From: Acanthornis magna
Taxonomy: Eukaryota; Chordata; Aves; Passeriformes; Acanthizidae
Length of the DNA stretch: 64,000 bases
Direction: 5' to 3'
NCBI GenBank assembly: GCA_036785705.1
Contig: JAWUZG010000357.1
Span: forward strand, 558,001-622,000
Every line of letters starts with the position of its first letter. The stretch's first letter is position 1. Below are positions 1 to 64,000 of this stretch, piece after piece. The notes under the pieces are model-generated. The model made no database searches. It was not told where the DNA came from and worked only from the letters and a program-made list of their open reading frames with translations. The position numbers were made by a program, and so were the translations under genes.

Positions 1-66
1 TTCAGAGAAAGACCCCTGGAATGGCCCGACCCCCGTGGAGGGTTCTGGAATGTTCCCCGCAGGGTC
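1..66 (-). other. GPAA1: possible degenerate copy of the GPAA1 exon 8 acceptor edge
   Basis: Read on the minus strand, a C-rich tract ending in CAG lies just before position 66. The bases after it, in the phase exon 7 requires, read R-TLRGTFQN, loosely like the human continuation K-ALEGMFRK. The similarity then decays. It may be a decoy copy lying before the true exon 8, which would be off the left edge. It could also be chance. Confidence 0.25.
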
Positions 67-69
67 CTG

Positions 70-3000
70 GGGGTGGGATTGGGATTGGGGTCTGGGGAGA
101 TCCTCCGAGATCACCTCCAGGACCCCCAAAAACATTCCCAACATCCCCAAAAACATCCCAGAAAGCACCCCCAAAACCAACCCCAGGACCCCCAAAACAA
201 CCCCAAAAACACCCCAAGAAACAGCCTCAGGATCCCCCAAAAAACACCCCCAAACCACCAAAAAACACCTCAAAAAACACCCCCAAAAACACCCCAGGAC
301 CCCCAAAAACACCCACAAGAAACACCCAAAAACATCCCAAAAACCACCACAGGAGCCCCCAGAAAACACCCCCAGGACCCCCAAAAAACACCTCCAGGAC
401 CCCACAAAAAACACCCCAAAAACGCCCTAGAAAACACTCCAAAAACACGCCCAACATCCCCCAAAAAACACCATAAAGACCCCCAAAAACACCCCCAAGA
501 AACACCCAAAAACATCCCAAAAAACACCCCCAGGACCCCATAAACATCCCAAACATCTCCCAAAAAACACTCCAAAAAAATTCCGCAAAATACCCCAAAA
601 AACACCCACAGGACCCCCGAAAACCACCCCAAAAATACCCCAAAAAACACCCCAAAAACACGCCCAGCATGCCCCAAAAAATACCCCAGGACCCCACAAA
701 AAACACCTCAGGACCCCCAAAAACATCCCCAAGAAACACCCAAAAACATCCCCAAAACCACCCTAGGACCCCCAAAAAACACCCCCAGGACCCCCAAAAA
801 CATCCCAAACATCCCTCAAAAAACACTCAAAAAAACCCCCGCAAAATACCCCAAAAAACCCCCCCAGGACCCCCAAAAACCACCCCAAAAACATGCCTAA
901 CATGCCCCAAAAAATACCCCCAGGACCCCACAAAAAACACTTCAGGACCCCCAAAAACGCCCCCAAGAAACACCCAAAAACATCCCAAAACCACCCCAGG
1001 ACCCCCCAAAAAACACCCCCAGGACCCCACAAAAAACACCCCAAAAAACACCCGCAGGACCCCCAAAAACCACCCCAAAAACGCCCTAGAAAACACCCCA
1101 AAAACGCGCCGAACATCCCCCAAAAAACACCACCAAGACCACCAAAAACACCCCCAAGAAAAACCCAAAGACATCCCAAAAACCACCCTAGGACCCCCAA
1201 AAAACACCCCCAGGACGCCCAAAAACATCCCAAACATCCCTGAAAAAACACCCCCAAAAAACCCCCCAAAATACCCCAAAAAACACCCCAGGACCCCTGA
1301 AAACCACCCCAAAAACACCCCAAAAACACGCCCAACATGCCCCAAAAAATACCCCAGGAGCCCACAAAAAACACCTCAGGACCCCCAAAAACACCCCCAA
1401 GAAACACCCAAAAACATCCCAAAAAACACCCCCAGGACCCCCAAAAAACACCCCAGGGACCCCCAAAAACACCCCAAGAAACACCCAAAAACATCCCAAA
1501 ACCACCCCAGGACCCCCAAAAAACACCCAAAAAAACACCCCTAGGACCCCCGAAAACCACCCCAAAAAAACACCCCAAAACCATGCCCAACATGCCCCAA
1601 AAAATACCCCCAGGAGCCCACAAAAAACACCTCAGGACCCCCAAAAACGCCCCCAAGAAACACCCAAAAACATCCCAAAACCACCCCAGGACCCCCAAAA
1701 AACACCCCAAAAAAACACCCCTAGGACCCCCGAAAACCACCCCAAAAATACCCCAAAAAACACCCCAAAAACACGCCCAGCATGCCCCAAAAAATACCCC
1801 CAGGACCCCACAAAAAACACCTCAGGACCCCCAAAAACATCCCCAAGAAACACCCAAAAACATCCCAAAAAACACCCCCAGGACCCCCAAAAAACACCCC
1901 AAGGACCCCCAAAAACATCCCAAACATCCCTCAAAAAACACCACAAAAAAACCCCCCAAAATACCCCAAAAAACACCCCCAGGACCCCTGAAAACCACCC
2001 CAAAAACATGCCTAATATGCCCCAAAAAATACCCCCAGGACCCCACAAAAAACACTTCAGGACCCCCAAAAACGCCCCCAAGAAACACCCAAAAACATCC
2101 CAAAAACACCCCCAGGACCCCCCAAAAAACACCCCCAGGACCCCACAAAAAACACCCCAAAAAACACCCGCAGGACCCCCAAAAACCACCCCAAAAACGC
2201 CCTAGAAAACACCCCAAAAAACGCGCCGAACATCCCCCAAAAAACACCACCAAGACCACCAAAAACACCCCCAAGAAACACCCAAAAACATCCCCAAAAC
2301 CACCCCAGGACCCCAAAAACATCCCAAACATCTCCCAAAAAACACTCCAAAAAAATTCCGCAAAATACCCCAAAAAACACCCACAGGACCCCTGAAAACC
2401 ACCCCAAAAATACCCCAAAAAACACCCCAAAACCATGCCCAACATGCCCCAAAAAATACCCCCAGGACCCCACAAAAAACACCTCAGGACCCCCAAAAAC
2501 ATCCCCAAGAAACACCCAAAAACATCCCAAAAACCACCCTAGGACCCCCAAAAAACACCCCCAGGACCCCCAAAAACATCCCAAACATCCCTGAAAAAAC
2601 ACCCCAAAAAAACCCCCCAAAATACCCCAAAAAACCCCCCCAGGACCCCTGAAAACCACCCCAAAAACACCCCAAAAACACGCCCAACATGCCCCAAAAA
2701 ATACCCCCAGGACCCCACAAAAAACACTTCAGGACCCCCAAAAACGCCCCCAAGAAACACCCAAAACCATCCCAAAAACACCCCCAGGACCCCCAAAAAA
2801 CACCTCCAGGACCCCACAAAAAACACCCCAAAAAACACCCGCAGGACCCCCAAAAACCACCCCAAAAACGCCCTAGAAAACACCCCAAAAACGCGCCGAA
2901 CATCCCCCAAAAAACACCACCAAGACCACCAAAAACACCCCCAAGAAACACCCAAAAACATCCCCAAAACCACCCCAGGACCCCAAAAACATCCCAAACA

Positions 3001-3440
3001 TCTCCCAAAAAACACCCCAAAAAAATTCCGCAAAATACCCCAAAAAACACCCACAGGACCCCCGAAAACCACCCCAAAAATACCCCAAAAAACACCCCAA
3101 AAACACGCCCAGCATCCCCCAAAAAATACCCCCCGGACCCCACAAAAAACACCTCAGGACCCCCAAAAACGCCCCCAAGAAACACCCAAAAACATCCCAA
3201 AAACCACCCCAGGACCCCCAAAAAACACCCCAGGACCCCCAAAAACATCCCAAACATCCCTCAAAAAACACCCCAAAAAAACCCCCCAAAATACCCCAAA
3301 AAACACCCCTAGGACCCCCGAAAACCACCCCAAAAATACCCCAAAAAACACCCCAAAACCATGCCCAACATGCCCCAAAAAATACCCCCAGGACGCCCCA
3401 AAAAACACTTCAGGACCCCCAAAAACACCCCAAGCACCCC
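70..3440 (-). repeat. CCCCAAAAA-type minisatellite, GPAA1 intron 7
   Basis: About 3.4 kb of C/A-rich plus-strand repeat (G/T-rich in the GPAA1 transcript). Short motifs such as CCCCAAAAAACACCCC and CCAGGACCCC recur. A larger block, with landmarks CACGCCCAACATGCCCC and CCCCAAGAAACACCC, recurs every 200-240 bp. No conserved exon was found; the long Pro/Thr/Lys and Gly/Phe/Val reading frames are stop-free repeat. Confidence 0.9.
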
Positions 3441-3454
3441 CAAAAAGCTCCCCC

Positions 3455-4250
3455 AGGACCCCTCCTCACCTGCCCAGCACCCCCAGGTCGAACTTGTGCT
3501 GCCAAAGCCACTGATGCCCCTCAGGGTCAAGGCCCCCCCGGACCCCCAGAATTCTCAAAGCCCCCCAGGACACCCAGAGCCCCCCACAGAGCCCCCCCGG
3601 ACCCCCAAAAAGCCCCCCCAAGACCCCTCCTCACCTCCCCAGCGCCCCCAGGTCAAACCTGTGCTGCTGGAAACTGCCAATGCTCCTCAGGGTCAGGGCC
3701 CCCAGGACCCCCAAACTCCCCCCAAACCCCCCAGAACCCCCCCAAACCCTTCAGGGACCCCCCCAGGACCCCTCCTCACCTGCCCAGCACCCCCAGGTCG
3801 AACTTGTGCTGCCAAAGCCACTGATGCCCCTCAGGGTCAGGGCCCCCCAGGACCCCCAGAGTTCCCAAAGCCCCCCAGGACACCCAGACCTCCCCACAGA
3901 GCCCCCCCCGGACCCCCAAAAAGCCCCCCCAGGACCCCTCCTCACCTGCCCAGCGCCCCCAGGTCGAACTTGTGCTGCTGGAAACTGCCAATGCTCCTCA
4001 GGGTCAGGGACCCCCAGGACCCCCAGAGCTCCCCACAGAGCCCCCCCAGGACCCCCAAAAAGCCCCCCCAGGACCCCTCCTCACCTCCCCAACGCCCCCA
4101 GGTCAAACCTGTGCTGCCGGAAACTGTCAATGCTCCTCAGGGTCAGGGGCCCCAGGACCCCCAGAGTTCCCAAAGCCCCCCAGGACACCCAGAGCCCCCC
4201 CCAAAACCCCCCCAGGACCCCCAAAAAGCCCCCCCAGGACCCCTCCTCAC
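3455..4250 (-). repeat. array of about five copies of the GPAA1 exon 7 donor edge
   Basis: Near 3460-3530, 3628-3697, 3769-3840, 3940-4010 and 4076-4144 the plus strand repeats CTCACC...CAGGTCGAACTTGTGCTGCC...CTCAGGGTCAGGG. This is the reverse complement of the exon 7 end ([20 protein letters not shown]) plus its donor. Period about 120-170 bp. Only the copy at 4251 joins an intact exon body. Confidence 0.85.
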
Positions 4251-12977
<8,727 letters not shown>

Positions 12978-13089
12978 GGGGAGGCCTGGGGGGGCACAGG
13001 GGGTCCCAGCGGTGAGGGGGGGTCCCCACGGACCCCACTGGGACCCCCCCCCGCCAGGCCGCAGTGCTTCCAACCCTGGCTCTGCCCTA

Positions 13090-13765
13090 AACACCACAGA
13101 CCACCCCAAAACCCCCTTCCCATCCCACAGCCCCCTCCTCATCCCAAAGGCCTCTCCACACCCCACAGACCCCCCAAAGCCCCCTCCCCATCCCAAAGGC
13201 CTCTCCATACCCCACAGACCCCCCCAAAGCCCCCTCCCCATCCCACAGCCCCCTCCCCATCCCAAAGCCCTCTCCATACCCCACAGACCCCCCAAAGCCC
13301 CCTCCCCATCCCAAAGGCCTCTCCATACCCCACAGACCCCCCAAAGCCCCCTCCCCATCCCAAAGGCCTCTCCATACCCCACAGACCCCCCAAAGCCCCC
13401 TCCCCATCCCAAAGGCCTCTCCATACCCCACAGACCCCCCAAAGCCCCCTCCCCATCCCAAAGGCCTCTCCATACCCCACAGACCCCCCAAAGCCCCCTC
13501 CCCATCCCAAAGCCCTCTCCCTACCCCAGACCCCCCCAAAGCCCCCTCCCCATCCCACAGCCCCCTCCCCATCCCAAAGCCCTCTCCATACCCCATAGAT
13601 CGCCCCACAGCCCCCTCCCCATCCCAAAGCCCTCTCCATACCCCACAGACCCCCCAAAGCCCCCACCCCGCAGACCACTCCACAGCCCCCTCCCCACCCC
13701 ACAGCCCCCTCCCCACCGCACAGACCACCCCCCAGCCCCCTCCCCACCTCACGGACACCACAAAC
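13090..13765. repeat. about 49-bp minisatellite upstream of the GPAA1 start
   Basis: CCCATCCCAAAGGCCTCTCC and CCCCACAGACCCCCCAAAGC alternate about a dozen times. It lies between the CpG-island promoter and the ATG exon, so it is probably a 5' intron. Confidence 0.85.
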
Positions 13766-13959
13766 CCCCACACTCCCCCTCAGGGCCCAGTCCCTGCCCC
13801 TTCCCAACGCCTTTATACCGAGTTCCCCCCGCACCCCACAACCTCCACACGGGCCCCTTCCCTGCCCCACTCCCTCCCGCTCTCCCTGTGCCCCCCGGGA
13901 CCCCAAATCCCCCAAAAATAAAAATAAAAAATCCCCCAAAACCCCCGACCCCCCCAACC

Positions 13960-14130
13960 TGCGAGAGCGCGGCCGGGCCAGGCCGCTCAATCGCTGCCGG
14001 AGCGCGCGGCCAGGGCGGAGCGCGGAGCGCAGAGACAGCGATCGAGCGGCACCGCCCCGCCAGGGGGCGCCAGAGAGCAGGAGAGGGGGCGGGGCCAATT
14101 GGAGGGGCGGGGCCAATGGGTGGGCGGGGC
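13960..14130 (-). promoter_or_regulatory. GPAA1: GPAA1 CpG-island promoter
   Basis: Dense CpG segment with GC boxes at 14085-14094, 14104-14112 and 14122-14129, and CCAAT elements at 14095-14102 (palindromic CCAATTGG) and 14113-14117. No TATA box is seen. A possible non-coding first exon ends near 13964 at CGCAG followed by GTTGGG on the minus strand. The start site is inferred. Confidence 0.65.
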
Positions 14131-14426
14131 CAAGGGGAATAATGGGGGATTTGGGGGGAGGGGGGGCAAAAAGGGGGGGCTGGGGGCAGAAAAGTGGGTC
14201 GGGGCAAAGGGAGGGTAAAGGGGAGGGTTTGGGGGTCAAGAGGGACAAAAGGGGGGTAAGGAATGGGTAAAGGGGGGGTTGGGGGGCAAAGGAGGTGCAA
14301 GGGCACCATGGTGGGGGTGCTGTGGAGGGAGGGGGGTGTGCAAGGGGCGTGAAACACACAGGGCACACATGTGACACACAGAAATGACAGCCACAGCGAC
14401 ACGGAACACGCGGTGACACGCCTGGG
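14131..14426. other. EXOSC4-GPAA1 intergenic spacer
   Basis: G-rich on the plus strand (GGGGGGAGGGGGGGCAAAAA-like), then a GT/CA-rich stretch at 14340-14415. On the minus strand that stretch reads as TGTGTGTCACATGTGTG, suited to a downstream polyadenylation element for EXOSC4. No gene seen. Confidence 0.6.
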
Positions 14427-14432
14427 TTTATT
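14427..14432 (-). terminator. EXOSC4: EXOSC4 polyadenylation signal AATAAA
   Basis: TTTATT on the plus strand, read as AATAAA on the minus strand, about 1.4 kb after the EXOSC4 stop and followed within 20-80 bases by GU-rich sequence. Cleavage is expected near 14400-14417. Confidence 0.65.
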
Positions 14433-14439
14433 GCCATGG

Positions 14440-15853
14440 CACCATTGGTTCCCCCCCAAAACCCACAAGGTCCAGTGCCAGTGTCCCCAGGGTCAGTTGG
14501 TCACTGCAGTGACATGATGCTGGTGGTCCCAGGGGTCAGTTGGTCACCACAGCGTCCCCGGGGTCATTTGGCCATGGCGGTGTCCCCACTGATCACTGTG
14601 CCACAGCACTGTCCCCGCAGTGGCCCCATGGCAATGTCCCTGTGGTGTCCCTGCGATCACTATACCATAATAGTGTCCAGGCAATGATCACTGTTCTGTG
14701 ACCACACCCCCATGGTTGTCCCTATGGTCAGAAACTGCTCCATGGCAGTGTCCCAGTGTCCCCATGGCGGTCACTACGGTCACCGCACCACGGTGGCATC
14801 CCTGCAGTGGTCACTGCTCCGTGCCCCTGTTGTCAGTCAGCATGCCACGACAAATCTCTGTTGGTCACTCTGGTCACTGTTCTAAATGGCAATGTCCCCA
14901 TGGTGGTCACTGCTCCATGGTGGTGTCCCTGGGTGGTCACTGTGGTCAGGTCCTGTGCCACGGCCGTGTCCCTGCTGCAGTCACTGCTCCATGGTGGTGT
15001 CCTGGGGGTGGTCACTGTGCCATGGCCATGTCCCTGCACTGGTCACTGTGCCATGGCCGTGTCCCCGCGGCGGTCACTGTGCCATAGCCGTGTCCCTGCA
15101 GTGGTCACTGCTCCATGGTGGGGTCCTGGGGTGGTCACTGTGGTCAGTCACTGCGCCACAGCTGTGTCCCTGCAGTGGTCACTGCTCCATGACGGTGTCC
15201 CGGGGTGGTCACTGCGGTCAGTTCCTGTGCCATGGCTGTGTCCCCGCATGGTCACTGCTCCATGGTGGTGTCCTGGGGTGGTCACTGTGCCATGGCCATG
15301 TCCCTGCACTGGTCACTGTGCCATGGCCGTGTCCCCGCGGCGGTCACTGTGCCATAGCCGTGTCCCTGCAGTGGTCACTGCTCCATGGTGGGGTCCTGGG
15401 GTGGTCACTGTGGTCAGTCACTGCACCACAGCTGTGTCCCTGCAGTGGTCACTGCTCCATGACGGTGTCCCGGGGTGGTCACTGCGGTCAGTTCCTGTGC
15501 CATGGCTGTGTCCCCGCATGGTCACTGCTCCATGGTGGTGTCCTGGGGTGGTCAGTGTCCCATGGCCATGTCCCTGCACTGGTCACTGTGCCATGGCCGT
15601 GTCCCCGCGGCGGTCACTGTGCCATAGCTGTGTCCCCAGAGTGGTCACTGCTCCATGGTGGGGTCCTGGGGGGGTCACTGTGGTCAGTCACTGCGCCATG
15701 GCTGTGTCCCTGCAGCGGTCACTGCTCCATGGCGGCGTCCCAGGGTGGTCACTGTGCCATGGCTGTGTCCCCGCAGTGGTCACTGCTCCATGGCCGTGTC
15801 CTGGGGTGGTCAGTGCAGTCTGTCACTGTGCCATGGCCGTGTCCCTGTAGTGG
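14440..15853 (-). repeat. EXOSC4 3' UTR minisatellite
   Basis: About 36-bp units around GGTCACTGCTCCATGGCCGT and GTGTCCCTGCAGTGGTCACTG, with a larger block of about 281 bp (14990-15268 repeated at 15269-15549). The unit overlaps the end of the coding sequence: the codons for DTAMEQ and the stop are themselves a repeat unit. Confidence 0.85.
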
Positions 15854-16225
15854 TCACTGCTCCATGGCCGTGTCCTGGCGCAGCCTGGCCCTGACCACGC
15901 TGTCCAGCACAGCGTGCAGCCCCCGGCAGGTGGCCTGGGCTGCGTCCAGCACCGGCTGCAGCCGCTCCTGGTGCAGGCGGGCACTGAGCTGGCACAGGGC
16001 CAGCTGCCCGCTGCCCACCAGTGTGGCCACCACGAGCCGCGGACCCCCGGCCGCCTCCTCAGCTGCGCTCAGGTCACTCAGGGCCAGTGGGGGCCCGGCC
16101 GGGGCCTCGGCCAGCCCGGCTGAGCCGGCCACCACAGGCCCACGCAGGGCCACGCCCGCGTCCAGCAAGGCCAGCCCGGCCGCACTCACGGTGGCCGCCA
16201 GCTCGCCCCCGTCTGCCTGGAGGAC
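15854..16225 (-). CDS. EXOSC4: EXOSC4 exon 3 (residues 131-253 and stop)
   Basis: Acceptor CTGCAG; stop TGA at 15856-15854. Encodes VLQADGGELAATVSAAGLAL through VVRARLRQDTAMEQ. Matches human VLQADGGTYAACVNAATLAV and the SHVEEAAGGP region. Confidence 0.93.
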   Translation of the reverse strand, partial: VLQADGGELAATVSAAGLALLDAGVALRGPVVAGSAGLAEAPAGPPLALSDLSAAEEAAGGPRLVVATLVGSGQLALCQLSARLHQERLQPVLDAAQATCRGLHAVLDSVVRARLRQDTAMEQ

Positions 16226-17471
16226 CTGCAGGAGACAGGGGGTCAGCGACACCAAAAATACCCCAACACGACCCAAAATCCCAAAACGCCCCCCAAAATC
16301 CCATAGATCCGGTGTGCCCCAGCCCGGCCGCGTTCATGCTGACCCCCAGCTCACCCCCGTCTGCCTGTAGCAGGGGAGTCAAAAGGCGACACAAAATCCC
16401 CAGAAACATCCCGAATCTCCCCCAGACCCCTCCAGAACTCCCTCAAATGTCCCCCAGCCTCACCTGTACGTGCACATCGATCTGCGAGCGGGGGTACAGC
16501 TGTGTGAGCACGGCCCCCTCCAGGACCCCCCCAAATCCCCCATTTCCACCCCAAATCCCCCATATCCCCCCAGCCTCACCTGTACGTGCACATCGATCTG
16601 TGAGCGGGGGTAGAGCTGTGTGAGCACGGCCCCCTCCAGGACCCCCCTGAGCAGCAGGGCCCGCTCCCCCGATCTCCGGTCCCCCCCGCCCTGGGGGGGT
16701 CTGCGCCGCCGCTCCCCCCCGCCCGCGAACGGGGCCGAGCTGCAGCGGCAGCTGATTAGGGCCCGGTCCTGGGGGGCCTTGGCCCGGGACCCCCGAACCT
16801 GGGGGGAGAAAAATGGGGGTCAGGCAGTGGGGGGGACTGCGGGGCCCCCGAAGTGGGGGAGGGTGGAGAAATTGGGAGGGGGCCGTGGGACCCCCACACC
16901 TGGGGGGCGGAGGGGCAGGAGGCTGAGGGGGGTCCCCCTCAAGACCTGGGGGGCACAAATTGGGGAGGGGGTACTCAGACTGGTGTACACTCGAACCCCG
17001 AAAACACCAGGGAGGCTCAGAAACCTCGAAAGGGAAGTTGAGAGGCCCTGAGGGGGGTTCGCAGCCCGGGGGGGGTCACAGGCCCTGAGGGAAAGTCCAG
17101 TCCCGGGGGGAGTCCAGCCCCGGGGAGGGGTCACAGGCCCTGAGGGAAAGTCCAGTCCCGGGGGGGAGTCCAGCCCCAGGGGAGTCACAGGCCCTGAGGG
17201 AGGGTCCAGTCCCGGGCGGGGGTCCAGCCCCAGGGGAGTCACAGGCCCTGAGGGAGGGTCCAGCCCCGGGGTGGGTTCAGAGCCCCGGAGCCCCGCTCAC
17301 CTCGTGCGGGCCGTACACGGCCGCCAGCACCTTGGTGTTGCCCTGCTCCAGGTAGGCCGAGCCGTCGGCCCGCGCCAGCACCCCGAGCCGAGCCCGCACC
17401 TTGCGCAGCTCGTCCGGCCGGCGCCCGTCGGCCCGGAACCCCGCGTCCGATACCAGCTCCAGCCCCGCCAT
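15854..17471 (-). CDS. EXOSC4: EXOSC4 (RRP41), RNA exosome core ring subunit
   Basis: RNase PH-fold subunit of the six-membered exosome ring, which threads RNA to the associated nucleases in nucleus and cytoplasm; the vertebrate ring protein is catalytically inert (family knowledge). Exons on the minus strand: 17301-17471, 16580-16798, 15854-16225; 253 codons plus TGA (human 245). Matches human: MAGLEL, the DGRR motif, YLEQGNTKVLAAVYGPHE, LTQLYPRSQIDVHVQ, VLQADGGELAA, DLSAAEEAAGGP. The middle is unusually Arg/Gly-rich (about residues 82-98) and four residues longer. The C terminus ends in DTAMEQ rather than an ILLGD-like tail and merges into the 3' UTR minisatellite. Confidence 0.95.
16226..16579 (-). 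repeat. EXOSC4 intron 2 with copies of both flanking exon edges
   Basis: 16464-16536 copies the last 70 or so bases of exon 2 with donor (AVLTQLYPRSQIDVHVQ). 16310-16378 copies the start of exon 3 (LLQADGGELGVSMNAAGL against VLQADGGELAATVSAAGL). One extra copy of each, facing the intron. Confidence 0.88.
16580..16798 (-). CDS. EXOSC4: EXOSC4 exon 2 (residues 58-130)
   Basis: Acceptor CCCCAG, donor GTGAGG. Begins VRGSRAKAPQDRAL (human IRGSRARALPDRAL) and ends AVLTQLYPRSQIDVHVQ. The centre (GGGERRRRPPQGGGDRRSGE) is Gly/Arg-expanded relative to human STGERKRRPHGDRKSCE. Confidence 0.9.
16799..17300. repeat. EXOSC4 intron 1
   Basis: 502-bp intron. 17040-17280 is a minisatellite of about 45 bp (CAGGCCCTGAGGGAAAGTCC and GTCCAGCCCCAGGGGAGTCA). 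16800-17040 is G-rich non-repetitive sequence. Confidence 0.8.
17301..17471 (-). CDS. EXOSC4: EXOSC4 exon 1 (residues 1-57)
   Basis: ATG at 17471-17469; donor GTGAGC. Encodes MAGLELVSDAGFRADGRRPD through AVYGPHE, nearly colinear with human. Ends in phase 0. Confidence 0.95.
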
Positions 17472-17930
17472 CCCGGCAGCGCTCCCGGTGCCGCTCCCGC
17501 TCTCCGCACCGCGTGTGGGGCCGGACTACAACTCCCGGCGTGCCCCGCGCGCGCCGCCCGCCAATGGGAGGCACCGCTCTGGTGACGCTCCCCCGGCCGA
17601 GGCCACGCCCTCACCCTCGATCCCCGTAGAGGCCACGGCGCTAGTGACGCAAGCCTCACGCGAGGCCACGCCCCCAATGGCGCCCCTCGGAGGCCGCTCC
17701 ACCGCCAAGGCCACGCCCCCTTGAGGTCACGCCCCTTGGACGTGACCACGCCCCCACCGAGGCTGAGCCCCGCGGGCTCCTTCTGGAGGCCACGCCCCCA
17801 ACAGACCCCGCCCCAAAACAGACCCCGCCCCCTCGGTGGGTTCGCGGCGGCGGCACCGAGCGGGACCGGGCGGGACCGGAGCGACCCCAGCGCCCCCTGG
17901 CGGACCGGGACGGTCGCCGCCAACCCCTCT
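17472..17930. promoter_or_regulatory. divergent EXOSC4 / OPLAH promoter
   Basis: Only 796 bp separate the two start codons, which point away from each other. The segment is CpG-rich and TATA-less. It holds a ZNF143/STAF-like element ACTACAACTCCCGGCGTGCC beginning at 17525, CCAAT boxes near 17561 and 17671, and several GGCCACGCCCC (GC/CACCC) boxes at 17600-17810. Motif names are from pattern knowledge, not a scan. Confidence 0.7.
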
Positions 17931-18245
17931 CCGGCGGTACCGAACCTTCTCCGAACAGCACCGATCGCGTACCGGGCACCGCCGACCCCTCACCGGGCAG
18001 CACCGGCCCCTCACCGGGCACTGCCGAACCTTTACCGGGAGGCACCGAGCCCTTACCGGGCAGTGCCAACCCGTTGCGGGCCGTACCGCGCGGTCCCGAC
18101 CCGCCACCGGACAGCCCCGACCCTTTGCCGGACACTGCTGACCCCTCACCGGACAGCGCCGACCTTCTGCCAGGCCGTACCGGACAGCCGCGACCCTTCA
18201 CCGGACAGCGCCGACCCTTTGCCCATCCTTCTCCGAGGGTCCCGC
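17931..18245 (+). repeat. GC-rich minisatellite in the OPLAH 5' leader
   Basis: About 20-24-bp units around CACCGGGCAGCACCG and CTTTACCGGG / CTTCTGCCGG end just before the OPLAH start codon. If transcribed it would make a structured, highly GC-rich 5' UTR. Confidence 0.75.
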
Positions 18246-18267
18246 CGGTGCCGGTGCCGGTCCCGCC

Positions 18268-64000
<45,733 letters not shown>

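Noticed and set aside
20..3440. Pro/Lys/Thr-rich and Gly/Phe/Val-rich ORFs
   Set aside because: Simple translation of CCCCAAAAA repeat in many frames; no unique sequence, and they lie in a GPAA1 intron.
13914..13936. AATAAA motifs on the plus strand as a polyadenylation signal
   Set aside because: A short A-rich tract next to the GPAA1 promoter with no plus-strand gene ending there.
14750..16370. Long plus-strand ORFs across the EXOSC4 3' UTR and exon 3
   Set aside because: Opposite strand to a conserved gene; translation is minisatellite (HCSMVV, HCAMAV) without homology.

Overview
This is vertebrate nuclear DNA, most likely a bird and probably a GC-rich microchromosome. The evidence is three split genes with GT-AG introns, CpG-rich promoters, very GC-rich third codon positions, and introns made almost entirely of minisatellites. 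The species call is inference; the gene calls rest on exon-by-exon protein similarity recalled from the human orthologues, with compatible splice phases at every junction.

Layout. (1) Positions 1-12985, minus strand: the 5' half of GPAA1 (GPI transamidase subunit), seven coding exons covering about the first 335 residues; the rest lies beyond the left edge. A CpG-rich promoter with GC and CCAAT boxes lies at 13960-14130. (2) 14427-17471, minus strand: complete EXOSC4 (RRP41, RNA exosome ring subunit), three coding exons, 253 residues, with a minisatellite 3' UTR and an AATAAA signal. (3) 17472-18267: a short divergent promoter shared by EXOSC4 and OPLAH. (4) 18268-64000, plus strand: OPLAH (ATP-dependent 5-oxoprolinase), 25 complete coding exons and the first 19 bases of exon 26. 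The last few dozen residues lie beyond the right edge. The order OPLAH-EXOSC4-GPAA1, with OPLAH divergent from the other two, is that of human 8q24.3, so this is conserved synteny. The three genes have unrelated jobs (glutathione cycle, RNA decay, GPI anchoring) and are neighbours only by ancestry.

The striking feature is how the introns are built. In most introns the tandem repeat unit contains a copy of one exon edge together with its splice site: the last 20-70 bases of the upstream exon plus donor, or acceptor plus the first 15-70 bases of the downstream exon. Examples are about 28 copies of the exon 4 acceptor edge in OPLAH intron 3, 15 copies of the exon 19 donor edge in intron 19, 14 of the exon 21 donor edge in intron 21, about 40 of the exon 24 donor edge in intron 24, and similar arrays in GPAA1 introns 1, 2, 5, 6 and 7. 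The arrays fill the window with decoy splice sites and with long stop-free reading frames that are not genes. I think this exon-edge minisatellite architecture is what most deserves a second look.

One defect is visible in the coding sequence: OPLAH exon 25 lacks one G in a G run (62115-62119), which shifts the frame inside an otherwise conserved motif. It is either a consensus error or a real lesion.
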